Counted from the first letter of the stretch, positions 50,068 through 59,655 are shown. The stretch is 64,000 nt of DNA from Opitutaceae bacterium BACL24 MAG-120322-bin51 (GCA_905182465.1 CAJJBI010000006.1:271523-335522); one strand, 5' to 3'. The notes: a model not told the origin generated them from the letters alone. Translations and numbers: made by a program.

Positions 50068-50651
50068 CAAAAATCACTCGTAATACGAAAGAGACTCAGA
50101 TCCAAATGGAGCTGAATGTCGACGGCACAGGCGTGTCCGAGATCGAGACTGGCATTCCGTTTTTCGACCACATGCTTACGCTCTTTGCCAAGCACGGTCT
50201 CTTCGACCTAAAGGTCAAAGCCAGCGGCGATACCGACGTCGATTATCACCACATGGTCGAAGACACGGGCATCGTGCTCGGTCAAGCGATCAAAGAAGCG
50301 CTGGCTGAGAAGCGCGGTATCCGTCGCTACGGCTTCTTTCTCTTGCCGATGGATGAGTCGCTTGCGCGCGTATCGCTCGACCTGTCGAATCGTCAGGCCT
50401 TCGTCTACAAGGTGGACTACCAGTTCCCGATGGTGCGCGACTTTAACATCGTGCTAGTGAAGGAGTTTTTCCAAGCCTTCGCCAACGAGGCCGCGTGTAA
50501 TCTCCACATCAATTTGGAATATGGCGAAGAGCCTCACCACATCGCTGAGGCCATCTTCAAAGCCTTCGCGCGTGCCCTCGATGTAGCGACGACGATCGAT
50601 CCTCGCATGGGCGACGCTTTGCCTAGCACCAAAGGCACCTTGTCGAGCTGA
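50049..50651 (+). CDS. hisB: Imidazoleglycerol-phosphate dehydratase
   Basis: Seventh step of histidine synthesis. Metal-binding His/Glu motifs: [51 protein letters not shown]. 200 residues, monofunctional (no phosphatase domain as in E. coli HisB). Overlap with hisC ensures coupling. hisH, hisA, hisF are not in the window. Confidence 0.95.
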   Translation: MAEQRIAKITRNTKETQIQMELNVDGTGVSEIETGIPFFDHMLTLFAKHGLFDLKVKASGDTDVDYHHMVEDTGIVLGQAIKEALAEKRGIRRYGFFLLPMDESLARVSLDLSNRQAFVYKVDYQFPMVRDFNIVLVKEFFQAFANEAACNLHINLEYGEEPHHIAEAIFKAFARALDVATTIDPRMGDALPSTKGTLSS

Positions 50652-50767
50652 GCGATCATTCGTCGAAAGCAGGGGCGCTAGATTGCGCTAAGTATTGAAT
50701 CTTTCGCAGATCATTTGTTGGGGATCGATTATCCTCAAAAGTAGGCGAAAAATTATCGATCACTGAC

Positions 50768-50795
50768 TTGACAGAGGAGGGTGCAGTCGCAGTAT
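50768..50795 (+). promoter_or_regulatory. Sigma70-like promoter for the tRNA-Lys/tRNA-Thr unit
   Basis: A perfect -35 hexamer TTGACA (50768-50773), 16-base spacer and a -10-like CAGTAT (50790-50795) lie about 36 bases upstream of tRNA-Lys. The -10 differs from TATAAT at two or three positions, so the assignment is moderate. Confidence 0.5.
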
Positions 50796-50831
50796 CCGCG
50801 GTTCTGTTGGCACACTCGTGTTGACACACCT

Positions 50832-50904
<73 letters not shown>

Positions 50905-50921
50905 GGACATTTTATTACCAG

Positions 50922-50997
<76 letters not shown>

Positions 50998-51001
50998 TTT
51001 T

Positions 51002-51038
51002 AAAACCCTTTAGCTTCAAAGCTTTAGGGTTTTATTTT
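51002..51038 (+). terminator. Intrinsic terminator after tRNA-Thr
   Basis: Inverted repeat aaaaccct / agggtttt, extended inward by agct pairs, with a following T run; ends the tRNA transcript five bases after the CCA. Confidence 0.75.
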
Positions 51039-51275
51039 GCTCACTATTTTTTAGGTAATTTTTTGACTTCGGCATTACTTCGGCATTCCTGAGTCTTACC
51101 CTCTCGACCTAGCCACTGCTACGGGGCTTCCTGGCTGCCTCTGATTACCTGCACTCGGTTCGGAAGTTCAGCGTCTAGCTAAAGTGCATCCGATAGGAAT
51201 TTAAGATAGGGGGGAGGGGGTTCGCTTGGCTGACCTCTTGATGGTGTGTATATACATCAAGTGCCTTCTAAAAAA

Positions 51276-53229
51276 TTACTCCGTCATCTTGAAGCGGTAG
51301 AAGCTTGCTCCATCAGGTGCATTTAATTGGATGGTGTGGTCGGAAGTCGCTGCACTTGACCAGTCGCTTACATCAGAAGTTTGTTCAACTGTCAGCGTAA
51401 TGTTTGCCACTTGTGTGGTAGCACCATCAATCACAACGTCAGCTACATCTATCACAGTCGAACCTGCTCTTGCTTCTCTAGCATTAGCCAATGAAGCCTC
51501 TGCGGAAGCTTGAGCTGCCTCTGCGGCATAGCTTTTGCAGCTATTGCAGCGTCTCTTTCGGCAACAACTGCATCGTAGTCCGACTGAGAAATTACATTCG
51601 ACCAAATTGTTCCTGTAAGGACAGCACCATCGAGGTCAGCACCAGAGAGGTCAGCACCAGTGAGGACAGCACCAGAGAGGTCAGCACCAGAGAGGTCAGC
51701 ACCAAAGTGACAGGATCAGCACCAGTGAGGTCAGCACCAGAGAGGAGCATCAGTAACACTCTTTGAGGAAGCACCAGGAGGTCAGCACCAGTGAGGTCAG
51801 CACCAGAGAGGTCAGCACCAGTGAGGTCAGCATTAGGACCAACAATATATCCATTAACCATTTGATAACCTGAAGGGAGCGTTGGAGTCCCAGTAATATT
51901 CCCACTTCTTATTCCATTGAGGACAGCACCAGAGAGGTCAGCACCAGAGAGGTCAGCACCATAGAGGTCAGGTTGGTTGTGGTTTGTTGTATCGTGTAAA
52001 GCAGCACCAGAGAGGTCAGCACCAGAGAGGTTAGCATTACTGAGGTCAGCACCAGTGAGGTTAGCATTACTGAGGTCAGCACCAGTGAGGATAGCACCAC
52101 TGAGGTCAGCACCAAGAACATAAGCATAATTGAGGATAGCGGCAGTGAGGTCAGCACCAGTGAGGTCAGCACCAGAGAGGTCAGCATTAGTGAGGTTAGC
52201 ATTACTGAGGTCAGCACCAGTGAGGTCAGCACTACTGGTTACAGCAGTGAGGTCAGCATCAGTGAGGTCAGCATCAGTGAGGTTAGCAAAACGGAGGTCA
52301 GCACCAGTGAGGATAGCACCAGAGAGGTCAGCATCAGTGAGGTCAGCACCCCTGAGGTCAGCATCAGTGAGGTCAGCATCAGAGAGGTTAGCACCAGAGA
52401 GGTTAGCACCAGAGAGGTTAGCACCAGAGAGGTTAGCACCCGAGAGGTCAGCACCAGAGAGGATAGCACCAGAGAGGTCAGCACCATAGAGGTTAGCACC
52501 AGTGAGGTTAGCACCAGTGAGGTCAGCACCCGAACCAACAATATATCCATTAACCATTTGATAACCTGAAGGGAGCGTTGGAGTCCCAGTAATATTCCCA
52601 CTTTTTATTCCAGTGAGGACAGCACCAGTGAGGTTAGCACCAGAGAGGTCAGCACCAGTGAGGTAGCACCAGGAGGTCAGCACCAGTGAGGTCAGCACCA
52701 GTGAGGTCAGCACCAGAGAGGTCAGCACCCGGACCTATAATATATCCATTCACCATTTGATAACCTGAAGGGAGCGTTGGAGTCCCAGTAATATTCCCAC
52801 TTCTTATTCCAGTGAGGTCAGCACCAGTGAGGTCAGCACCAGAGAGGTCAGCACCAGAGAGGTCAGCACCAGTGAGGTCAGCATTCTGAGGTCAGCACCA
52901 GTGAGGTCAGCACCAGAGAGGTCAGCACCATGAGGTAGCACCAGTGAGGTCAGCACCAGAGAGGTTAGCACCGAGAGGTCAGCACCAGATTGAGGTCAGC
53001 ACCAGAGAGGTCAGCACCAGTGAGGTCAGCACCAGTAGAGGTCAGCACCATAGAGGTCAGCACCAGTAGAGGTCAGCATCAGAGAGGTTAGCACCAGAGA
53101 GGTTAGCACCAGAGAGGTTAGCACCCGGACCTATAATATATCCATTCACTGTCCCCGTGCCATCGGGACCAATTTGAGCGTAAGTTGTAGTGACTAATAG
53201 TACTAAAAATAATAGAGATATTTTACCAT
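51276..53229 (-). CDS. Exported pentapeptide-repeat protein (highly repetitive, multiple frameshifts)
   Basis: Secreted protein built from A(D/N)L-type pentapeptide repeats, encoded by 15-base units ([10 protein letters not shown] and variants), forming a right-handed beta-helix. The start ATG at 53229 leads into a signal peptide ([14 protein letters not shown]) once a missing A in a run of As is restored. A recurring spacer module, [19 protein letters not shown], occurs three times in full and once in part. The C-terminus has a coiled coil ([16 protein letters not shown]) and a domain ending FYRFKMTE. The longest intact frame is 51592-52728; the rest breaks repeatedly, surely from indels in the repeats. 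Function unknown. Confidence 0.72.
51841..52811 (-). repeat. Three near-identical 77-base spacer modules inside the pentapeptide gene
   Basis: Copies at 51841-51917, 52537-52613 and 52735-52811 encode the same loop with two or three base differences (for example attaacc versus attcacc). A shortened fourth copy at about 53135-53160 follows the signal peptide. Spacing is about 696 and 198 bases. Between them lies a tandem 15-base repeat. Such high DNA identity implies recent expansion and explains assembly errors here. Confidence 0.85.
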
Positions 53230-53386
53230 ATCCACAATTGAGTAAATTTTTACATAACTATCAACTAGAAACAAAGAATCTCCCCTACGCTTACCAAACC
53301 ATACCCCTTTACTCTCCCCTTAAATAGAAACGCAAAGGGCTTGTAGGGACTCCTAGGTTAGAATCCTTGTGCAAGGACGGGGTATC

Positions 53387-54418
53387 TTAAGGGCTGCTGG
53401 ATTCTCTAAGCTGTATTTTATCCATACAGCAAACCACTACAGTGTGCGGGAGTGTTAACACCGATATACCAATCAAAGCCTTGGCCAACCAATCCAGTTC
53501 GATGCCGCGCACGGAAAAGGGGAGAGCAAAAATAATCCACATGCCAATCAGTGCAATTAAGGTCATCAAACCAGTCAGCTGAAGCCAGCGCATGTTTAAT
53601 TTAAGGTACTGCTTCGAATCTAACAACTGACTCCCTGTGGTATCGGTCGAGAGTATTCTCAAGGTGTGGCGTAAACTGTGCCACAGTGCAAAATAACAGC
53701 CAATCGCCCACAGGGCGGGAATAAACAAAAACCAGCCGAATAGGGCGACACTCTCGATGCTATCAATGCATAAGGGTCGTCTCTCTTCTTTGCTTCTACA
53801 AATCGAGGCAGCTAATAAGCTCAAAGTAGTCAGTCCCAGTGGGATCAGTAGAAAAAACAGCGGATAACTTGAGACCCACTCTGCTTGGTAGCTAGCTTGC
53901 CCGCCGCTGCTCACTAATGCTTCGATTACATTTCGATAGGTGTCATTGCCCAAATAGCCGGGTAATAAGATGGGTATGCTGCCCCGTGATAGAATATGTA
54001 ATGCAGTAAGAACTTTGGAGCGGGAAAGATAAGTCGCTTGGTGGACTTGAACGGAAATATATCGATCACCTTGACCCCAATGAAAAATTGTTAATCCGAG
54101 GAAAAATAGTGCTGCGGCGGATGGGTTAAAATCCCAAAAGACCAGATAAGCTAGGGCTGTTAGAGTGTAGAGAGCCAAGGTAGCGATGCGCCTATACCAA
54201 GAGTCCTTTCGCAGCATACCCCATAACAGTAAATGATCCGCACCGCCGTGTGGCATCCCAAATAGAAAAAGGCTTATAAACAGGGGTAGTAGTTGCAGAT
54301 GTATTGGCCATTCTGCGCTCTTAAGACCAAGAACGGTTAAGGGCACAAACAGTAATAAACTAAGCGCCATTAATCTAAACGAATGTCTGTTTAGCACAGC
54401 ATGCTGACCTGCATGCAT
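53387..54418 (-). CDS. blh: Beta-carotene 15,15'-dioxygenase, Brp/Blh family
   Basis: Membrane enzyme that cleaves beta-carotene into two retinal molecules for the rhodopsin. Eight or so hydrophobic segments; family iron-ligand motifs FGMPHGGADHLLLWG, TIFHWGQGD, ALWHSLRHTLRIL and LTLPHTVVVCCMDK. I start at MHAGQHAVLNRH (54418), 29 bases after crtY; a longer frame from 54484 overlaps crtY by 37 bases. Last gene of the cassette; no terminator is clearly visible after it. Confidence 0.9.
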   Translation of the reverse strand: MHAGQHAVLNRHSFRLMALSLLLFVPLTVLGLKSAEWPIHLQLLPLFISLFLFGMPHGGADHLLLWGMLRKDSWYRRIATLALYTLTALAYLVFWDFNPSAAALFFLGLTIFHWGQGDRYISVQVHQATYLSRSKVLTALHILSRGSIPILLPGYLGNDTYRNVIEALVSSGGQASYQAEWVSSYPLFFLLIPLGLTTLSLLAASICRSKEERRPLCIDSIESVALFGWFLFIPALWAIGCYFALWHSLRHTLRILSTDTTGSQLLDSKQYLKLNMRWLQLTGLMTLIALIGMWIIFALPFSVRGIELDWLAKALIGISVLTLPHTVVVCCMDKIQLRESSSP

Positions 54419-54447
54419 GACGGGCACAGGACTCCATTCGACCCACT

Positions 54448-55146
54448 TCACGATGCATCCCTTCGCCAAGCACGCCAAAGGCACATGCCTTGCAGTACGA
54501 ATAAATTAGTCAGCGTGAAAAACAATATTTCTTCTACCGGTAAATGGCCGATGCCCCATCCTGTGCGTGTCGCTGGCGTAATCGACCAGACCCCCTTAAA
54601 TATCGCGTAATAATCAGCGATACATAGATAAATACTCAAGCCTATCCATAGCGGCGCCCAAGTCTTAAAAGATTTAATCAGCGTATGAGAGCCCAAGCCC
54701 CACTGTAGCGCTAGGGGCGGGCAGGCCCAAACCAGAATAAGGCCGATGTAAGTGCCTGCTGTATGCATTAAGCTTAGCGCGCCGGCAAGTCCGACCAAGA
54801 GCGCCATGAGTAGTCCAGTATAAGAAAACCTGAGCTTAGCATATTGACTGTGTGGGACCCATGAAGACCAAAGCACTCCCGCTAAGGTAGCCTGAAGAAC
54901 CATAAAAAAATACTCTTCGATAGGCACGTATCCCAAAACCCCAACGACACCTCCTGTTGGATAGGTCCAGATACCACGCATGATTAAGTAATTATCCCAA
55001 GGGGTCGTATAGACCAAGGCCACGAAGGCCATCAAAGCAATCGGCAGGCGCTCAGTTTTGTTTGGCTTGGTGAGTAATTTTTTGGCGCAGAGCGAGACGA
55101 GCAGAGGCAAACAAACGAAAATAATCAGGAAATTTAAATAGCTCAT
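54448..55146 (-). CDS. crtY: Lycopene beta-cyclase, CrtYcd/CarR type
   Basis: Membrane lycopene cyclase of the heterodimeric/fungal type, here as one 232-residue chain holding both halves. Each half shows the PxE(E) motif: TPWDNYLIMRGIWTYP then LGYVPIEEYFF; and IFKGVWSIT then GHLPVEEILFF. About seven membrane segments. It follows crtB in the same frame, separated only by one stop and one sense codon. This type is shared with haloarchaea, actinobacteria and fungi rather than proteobacterial CrtY flavoproteins. Confidence 0.9.
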   Translation of the reverse strand: MSYLNFLIIFVCLPLLVSLCAKKLLTKPNKTERLPIALMAFVALVYTTPWDNYLIMRGIWTYPTGGVVGVLGYVPIEEYFFMVLQATLAGVLWSSWVPHSQYAKLRFSYTGLLMALLVGLAGALSLMHTAGTYIGLILVWACPPLALQWGLGSHTLIKSFKTWAPLWIGLSIYLCIADYYAIFKGVWSITPATRTGWGIGHLPVEEILFFTLTNLFVLQGMCLWRAWRRDAS

Positions 55147-55149
55147 TGA

Positions 55150-55962
55150 TTACTTTTTATACAATGAGCGGGTAATGCATTTGATCAAAAAAAACATTTT
55201 CTTTGGCTGCTTCACGATAGCGCGATTTTCGTGGAAATGTTCTGGCTCAGTGCGAATCACATTACCTATCTCTCGATACATTCTGGACGCCCAGCGCACA
55301 ACAATACGAATCCTCAATGGCAGGTAGTCGATACCCGCATCTGCACGGGTATACAATTCATCAGCCATTTGCAGTAGGCGCACTTTAGCAGCAGTGCATG
55401 CTTCTCGCGAATCGCAATCGCCCGATGTTAAATCTGCTGTCGTGAGCGCCGAAGAAAACAAGTCAGCAGGCAGGTAGATTCTATCATTCTCAGCATCTTC
55501 GAAAACATCGCGACAAATGTTGGTTAATTGCATGGCGATTCCTAAATTATTAGCGTGCTCAAGCGCTTTCTTGTCTTTGACCCCGAAAATTGGGCAGAGC
55601 ATCAGTCCGATTGTGCCTGCCACGCCATGGCAATATTCAAGCAGTTGCGCTTCTGAGTCCATCCTCACTGATTGCTGCTCCATGAGCATAGCTTGCATGA
55701 GCTCGGTAAGAGGTTTGCTGTCTAGACCCCAACGCGCTTGAAGGAAGCGATAATGGTCCAAGAGGTCATGAGGTAGATTATTTTGCCATGCATCCATCGC
55801 ATCTCGCAGTAAATCTGCATTGCCCTCATCTGCCCAATCATCGAGCGTTCTACAAATGAAATACAGGCGGAAAACAGCATCTGCCTGAGCTTTTGGCAGA
55901 AGTAATGAAGCCAGCGAAAAAGTCTTACTCTTTGAGCAGAATAATTTCTTTAGATCGCTCAT
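55150..55962 (-). CDS. crtB: Phytoene synthase (fused in frame to crtI)
   Basis: Condenses two GGPP into phytoene. Signatures: KSKTFSLASLLLPK, CRTLDDWADEG (first Asp-rich motif), AMQLTNICRDVFEDAEND (second), RIYLPADLF. No stop separates it from the upstream crtI reading frame; the internal Met at 55962 (MSDLKKLFC) would be the natural start of a free CrtB. If translated from there it has 270 residues, slightly short at the N-terminus. It may thus be part of a CrtI-CrtB fusion or separated in reality by a missed base in the linker. Confidence 0.88.
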   Translation of the reverse strand: MSDLKKLFCSKSKTFSLASLLLPKAQADAVFRLYFICRTLDDWADEGNADLLRDAMDAWQNNLPHDLLDHYRFLQARWGLDSKPLTELMQAMLMEQQSVRMDSEAQLLEYCHGVAGTIGLMLCPIFGVKDKKALEHANNLGIAMQLTNICRDVFEDAENDRIYLPADLFSSALTTADLTSGDCDSREACTAAKVRLLQMADELYTRADAGIDYLPLRIRIVVRWASRMYREIGNVIRTEPEHFHENRAIVKQPKKMFFLIKCITRSLYKK

Positions 55963-57463
55963 GCAGTCATCTCTAGCCGGTGGCACAAGCTTTTCTATGA
56001 CACGAGCCGAGGCGACGACTCCTGGCACTCCGGCCCCGGGGTGAGTGCCTGAGCCACAGAAATAAAGATTTTCAAGTTCCTCTGACTTGTTGTGAAAGCG
56101 AAACCATGCGGATTGTGTAAACAAAGGAGCGATGGAAAAGCCACATCCCCACAAGGTGTTAAATTTGCCTTCAAAGTCATCCGGGGTGACGAAGTGTGAA
56201 ACTTCGATACAAGTACTCAACTCTGGTAGTAAAGTGCTCTCTAGTTGTTGCTCTACCTGTAATCTTATTCTTTCACCTGCCTCTTTCCAATCAATGCTTG
56301 CCTGCTTGTTCGGCACTGGAGCTAGCACGTAAAAGGCATCTCCGCCGGCAGGCGCCATAGTGCTATCAGTTGCTGCCGGTCGATGCAGGTAAAGGCTGAG
56401 GTCATCGGAAAGAACTTTTTGATCATAGATCTCTTCCAATAAGTCCTTAAATGTTTCGCCCATAAGTATCGTATGGTGCTTTACTTCTGGGTAAGATCGG
56501 CTGGTTCCAAAATACCAAACAAATAGCCCCATCGAATAAGTGAGCCGGTCTATCCTTCGATTCGTCCACTTTTTGCGATGCTGTTCGTCGATTAAATCTC
56601 GGTATACTTTTGCTGGGTCCGCATCAAAAACAACCAGATCCGCGCGCTTCTCTTGGCCCTCTGCCATCTTGATACCAACAGCTTTACCATTCTCTACTAT
56701 AAGCTGATTCGCGCTACAGTTAAGTTCCAGTCCGGATACCCTCCTCCTGCATCAGTAAGACCAGTGCCTCAACTAGTGACCCAGTACCACCCCGAGGGAA
56801 CCACACCCCCCACTTGCGCTCAAGATAGTGTATGAGGCAATAAATTGATGTAGTATTCATGGGGTTACCACCAACGAGCAATGGGTGAATACTAAATGCC
56901 CGCCTCAGGCGCTCATCTTTTAGAAAGCTCGAGACCAGTTTATAAACTGAAAGATAGCTCTTAAGCGCCAGTAGGGCAGGGACCTGACGGATCATGGTCC
57001 AGAATTTGTGGAACGGTTGGTCTGATAGTTTCTCAAAACCTACCTTAAATATTCTTTTAGAAAAGTTAACTAGGTCGACATATCCCTTTCCCTCTCCTGG
57101 AGAGAGGCGATTAATTTCCGAAACGGTATCTTCAATGCTGCCGCCATAATCGAGCTTAGACCCATCGGAAAACTCAAATCTGTACCAGGGCTCAACAGGT
57201 AAGAATTCGATGTAGTCCTCACGCTTTTTCCCAAATAGTGCAAAGAGTTCGTCGAACAAAAAAGGTGCGGTTATTACAGTAGGGCCTGCATCAAATTTAA
57301 AGCCATTGATCTCATAGACCTGAGCCCGTCCGCCCGCCTTTGGATTATTATCAATTACGGTTACCGTATAACCGAGCCGGCGCAGTCGCAAAGCGGTCGC
57401 GATGCCACCAAATCCTGCACCGACAACGATCGCACTTCGTCGATTTTTTGAGCGATGCGGCAT
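55963..57463 (-). CDS. crtI: Phytoene desaturase (frameshifted; continues into crtB)
   Basis: FAD-dependent desaturase turning phytoene into lycopene. N-terminal dinucleotide motif AIVVGAGFGGIATALRLRRLG; FDAGPTVITAPFLF; WGVWFPRGGTGSLVEAL; C-terminal LYFCGSGTHPGAGVPGVVASA. The frame breaks near 56735 (IRTG then ELNCSANQLIVENG), a single-base error. Total about 500 residues, full length. Past VIEKLVPPARDD the frame runs directly into crtB. crtE lies 31 bases upstream. Confidence 0.92.
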
Positions 57464-57494
57464 GCCAGAATAGAGCTAACCAAACCTATACCAC

Positions 57495-58403
57495 TTAACT
57501 ACTGACCGGCAATAGTCCGTTAGATGATGGCAATGGTTTGAGTTCGATAAAGGGAATGAGTAATTCTTTGAGTATGACACAGACTTGCTTAGGTAATGAA
57601 TCGGCAAGCTGAACTGAATCTGCAACCAAAGACTGTTGGTAGTCGTTGATATAATCAAAGCACTTGTCGGTGGACATACTATTGTTGGTCAAGATGTGGT
57701 ATAAATTGGGGCGACCATTTTTTAGGTCTGATGAATACTCTCGCCCTGATTTGGTGCCGAGAAAATCACTCTGGTCGTCTTTTATCTGATAAGCGACTGC
57801 TAGGTTAAGAAATATTGTGTTCAGACGATCCACGTCGCCTGGCTGATTAGCAGTTAATGCGATACAGCGTGCTGGTAAAGCAAACAGGGCGCCGGTTTTG
57901 CGGGACGCCATACGGTAGTAATTTTCTAATATTAGCCGCTTATTGTCGGCATCAAATTCTAGCTCTGCCACTGCGCCAGATACCGCTGAGCTGACGGCTG
58001 CTGATATCTCACTAGTCCAAAGCACCTTGGTGGCATCTGATACCTTTGAATCGGTCACGATCTCGTAAGCTTTCGATATAAGCAAATCGCCGATCAAAAG
58101 TGCTTTCGCTTTTCCGTACTTCTTCCAAATCGCTGGACAACCTCTGCGCTCAGCATCCTCGTCTATGAGGTCATCGTGTATGAGGCTCGCATCATGCAGC
58201 AACTGCGTGGAGGCAGCTATATCTAATAGTGAGTCCTCAGGTAGCTTGTAGGCCGTGCCTAGGTCTAAACAAATTTTGCCGCGTATATTCTGACCAGACC
58301 AAAAATATGGATCATCCGAAAAATCGGCCAGTGTAGAGTCACTGAAAAAACAAGCCCTGAGCTGCCCCTCAAGGCGGCCCAGGGCTGAGGTCTTCAAATC
58401 CAT
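57495..58403 (-). CDS. crtE: Geranylgeranyl diphosphate synthase (polyprenyl synthetase)
   Basis: Supplies C20 precursor for carotenoids. First Asp-rich motif LIHDDLIDEDAERRG (residues 75-88) and second AYQIKDDQSDFLGTKSGRE; KTGALFALPAR between. 302 residues. In the carotenoid/rhodopsin cassette, 22 bases downstream of the rhodopsin gene and upstream of crtI, so almost certainly co-transcribed and dedicated to retinal production. Confidence 0.92.
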   Translation of the reverse strand: MDLKTSALGRLEGQLRACFFSDSTLADFSDDPYFWSGQNIRGKICLDLGTAYKLPEDSLLDIAASTQLLHDASLIHDDLIDEDAERRGCPAIWKKYGKAKALLIGDLLISKAYEIVTDSKVSDATKVLWTSEISAAVSSAVSGAVAELEFDADNKRLILENYYRMASRKTGALFALPARCIALTANQPGDVDRLNTIFLNLAVAYQIKDDQSDFLGTKSGREYSSDLKNGRPNLYHILTNNSMSTDKCFDYINDYQQSLVADSVQLADSLPKQVCVILKELLIPFIELKPLPSSNGLLPVSS

Positions 58404-58425
58404 TGTGTGTAAAAACTAGTAATTT

Positions 58426-59220
58426 TTACGACACACTTTCACTGTCACTGGTAGCAGCTACCCAAATCGCGAGTCCAAAGGCTGCTTTGTTCACTAAGTC
58501 AGCAAGGTTATAGACTATATCCAGTGTTCCTGAAGTGTTAGCCTCTCCCATACCAAGGAAGTATCCGATTGGGTAAATTGCCCAACCTACAGTTACAATC
58601 AGACGGATCGTCTTGAAAGCATTCTGAGAGGCAATGTTACCACTGTTTGCATTAAGCTTGGAGGCTTCACCTTTGAATATTTCATAGATGATGTAGAGCC
58701 AACCAACCATACCTATGATGAATCCAGTCATTTCTGAAACACCAAGGACTTGAGTCTCGCCTAAGTAACCACCTACAAGCATCACAATTGATGCGACTAA
58801 AAGCTTCCAGAATACGCGTACACTTACCACGGTAACTGCAGCAAGGATCAAGTAGAACTCTACGATTTGTAGAGGGACAGTAATTAGCCAGTCAATATAG
58901 CGGAATACTGTTGGGCTAGTTCCTGTGTTGACCCAGATGTCGCGCATGTAGAGGTAGTGCCAGAAAGCAATACCTGTCACGAGACCAGCAATTGTAAGGG
59001 ATGTTTTCCACTTGCCTTGGGCGCGGTCGCGCTCAACGAAGAAAAATACAGTCGCCGCGAGCATGATGGCTGTTGCTAACCAGAAGCTGATGCCGACGTA
59101 ATCGGTTGGAAGTAAAGTGCCACTGTGGGCAATAGCCTCAGTAGAATGGCCGCCGCCAAAAGCAAATACTGTTAGAAACAGTGAGCTGAGTAATGTGAAT
59201 AATACTTTTTTATTATACAT
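58426..59220 (-). CDS. Proteorhodopsin, blue-tuned proton pump (predicted)
   Basis: Light-driven proton pump, 264 residues, seven helices after an N-terminal signal-like segment (residues 1-22). Retinal-binding Lys245 in DLVNKAAFGLAIW. Proton acceptor Asp110 and donor Glu121 in RYIDWLITVPLQIVEFY form the Asp-Thr-Glu pump signature (D110, T114, E121). His88 (AFWHYLYM) matches the conserved His75 of proteorhodopsin. The tuning position (105 in the SAR86 protein) is Gln118, which predicts blue absorption. First gene of the cassette with all genes to make its retinal downstream. Confidence 0.96.
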   Translation of the reverse strand: MYNKKVLFTLLSSLFLTVFAFGGGHSTEAIAHSGTLLPTDYVGISFWLATAIMLAATVFFFVERDRAQGKWKTSLTIAGLVTGIAFWHYLYMRDIWVNTGTSPTVFRYIDWLITVPLQIVEFYLILAAVTVVSVRVFWKLLVASIVMLVGGYLGETQVLGVSEMTGFIIGMVGWLYIIYEIFKGEASKLNANSGNIASQNAFKTIRLIVTVGWAIYPIGYFLGMGEANTSGTLDIVYNLADLVNKAAFGLAIWVAATSDSESVS

Positions 59221-59655
59221 TTTGTTTGTTCATGGGATTTAGGAATAGGTCACGTAACTTTTTTGCGTATAATGCGTATGAATACGTGGCAGAGAATTGT
59301 GAAAACTAATTCACGTATATTGCTTGATTCAAGTTATTTTTTCACATTCTCAATAAGATATAAGCAGTAATTCTCTTATATATTCATAACTCACTCCTGC
59401 TACCATAGTCCCAAGTGGTCGAGTTTACCTGAAATGGTCCATTTAAAAAGTTAGCCTGACTGAATAAGAAGCCCTTAAATCGAAATACGTAGGGGCTTTT
59501 TTTATTAAATAGTGAGAGTCATCAAACTTTTGGCTCAGTCATATCATAATCAAAAGTAGTTCAGCGTTGCCATAATGTGTATTATAGTAAACGATATGAC
59601 TTTGCACGTGTATAGTTTCATTGATAAGGATTAAACAATTCTGCTACCTTTTATT
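59221..59655. other. Intergenic region between the rhodopsin and GH16 genes
   Basis: 435 AT-rich bases between divergent genes, expected to carry the promoters of both. It holds a repeated CGTAT element around 59265-59287, including a TATAAT at 59268 on the plus strand without a good -35, and an intrinsic terminator at 59469. A 31-codon frame from 59271 has no support. No light-regulatory site can be named from sequence alone. Confidence 0.5.
59469..59503 (+). terminator. Orphan intrinsic terminator upstream of the GH16 gene
   Basis: Eight-base stem (aagccctt / aggggctt, one wobble) with a 14-base loop followed by seven Ts. No annotated plus-strand gene precedes it for several kb, so it may end a small RNA or block transcription opposite the rhodopsin operon. 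Confidence 0.65.

Noticed and set aside
51237..51261. Inverted repeat cttgatg...catcaag downstream of the pentapeptide gene
   Set aside because: No T tract in the gene's direction and internal mismatches; not enough to call a terminator or operator.
51039..51275. Integration site or integrase remnant downstream of tRNA-Thr (direct repeat acttcggcatt)
   Set aside because: Only an 11-base local duplication, no copy of the tRNA 3' end and no integrase frame nearby.
51592..53125. 15-base repeats that at first sight look like a CRISPR or minisatellite array, and overlapping frames in other phases rich in LTSLV or SAPVR
   Set aside because: The repeats encode pentapeptides in one frame with a signal peptide and C-terminal domain; the other frames are shadows, and there are no spacers of unique sequence.
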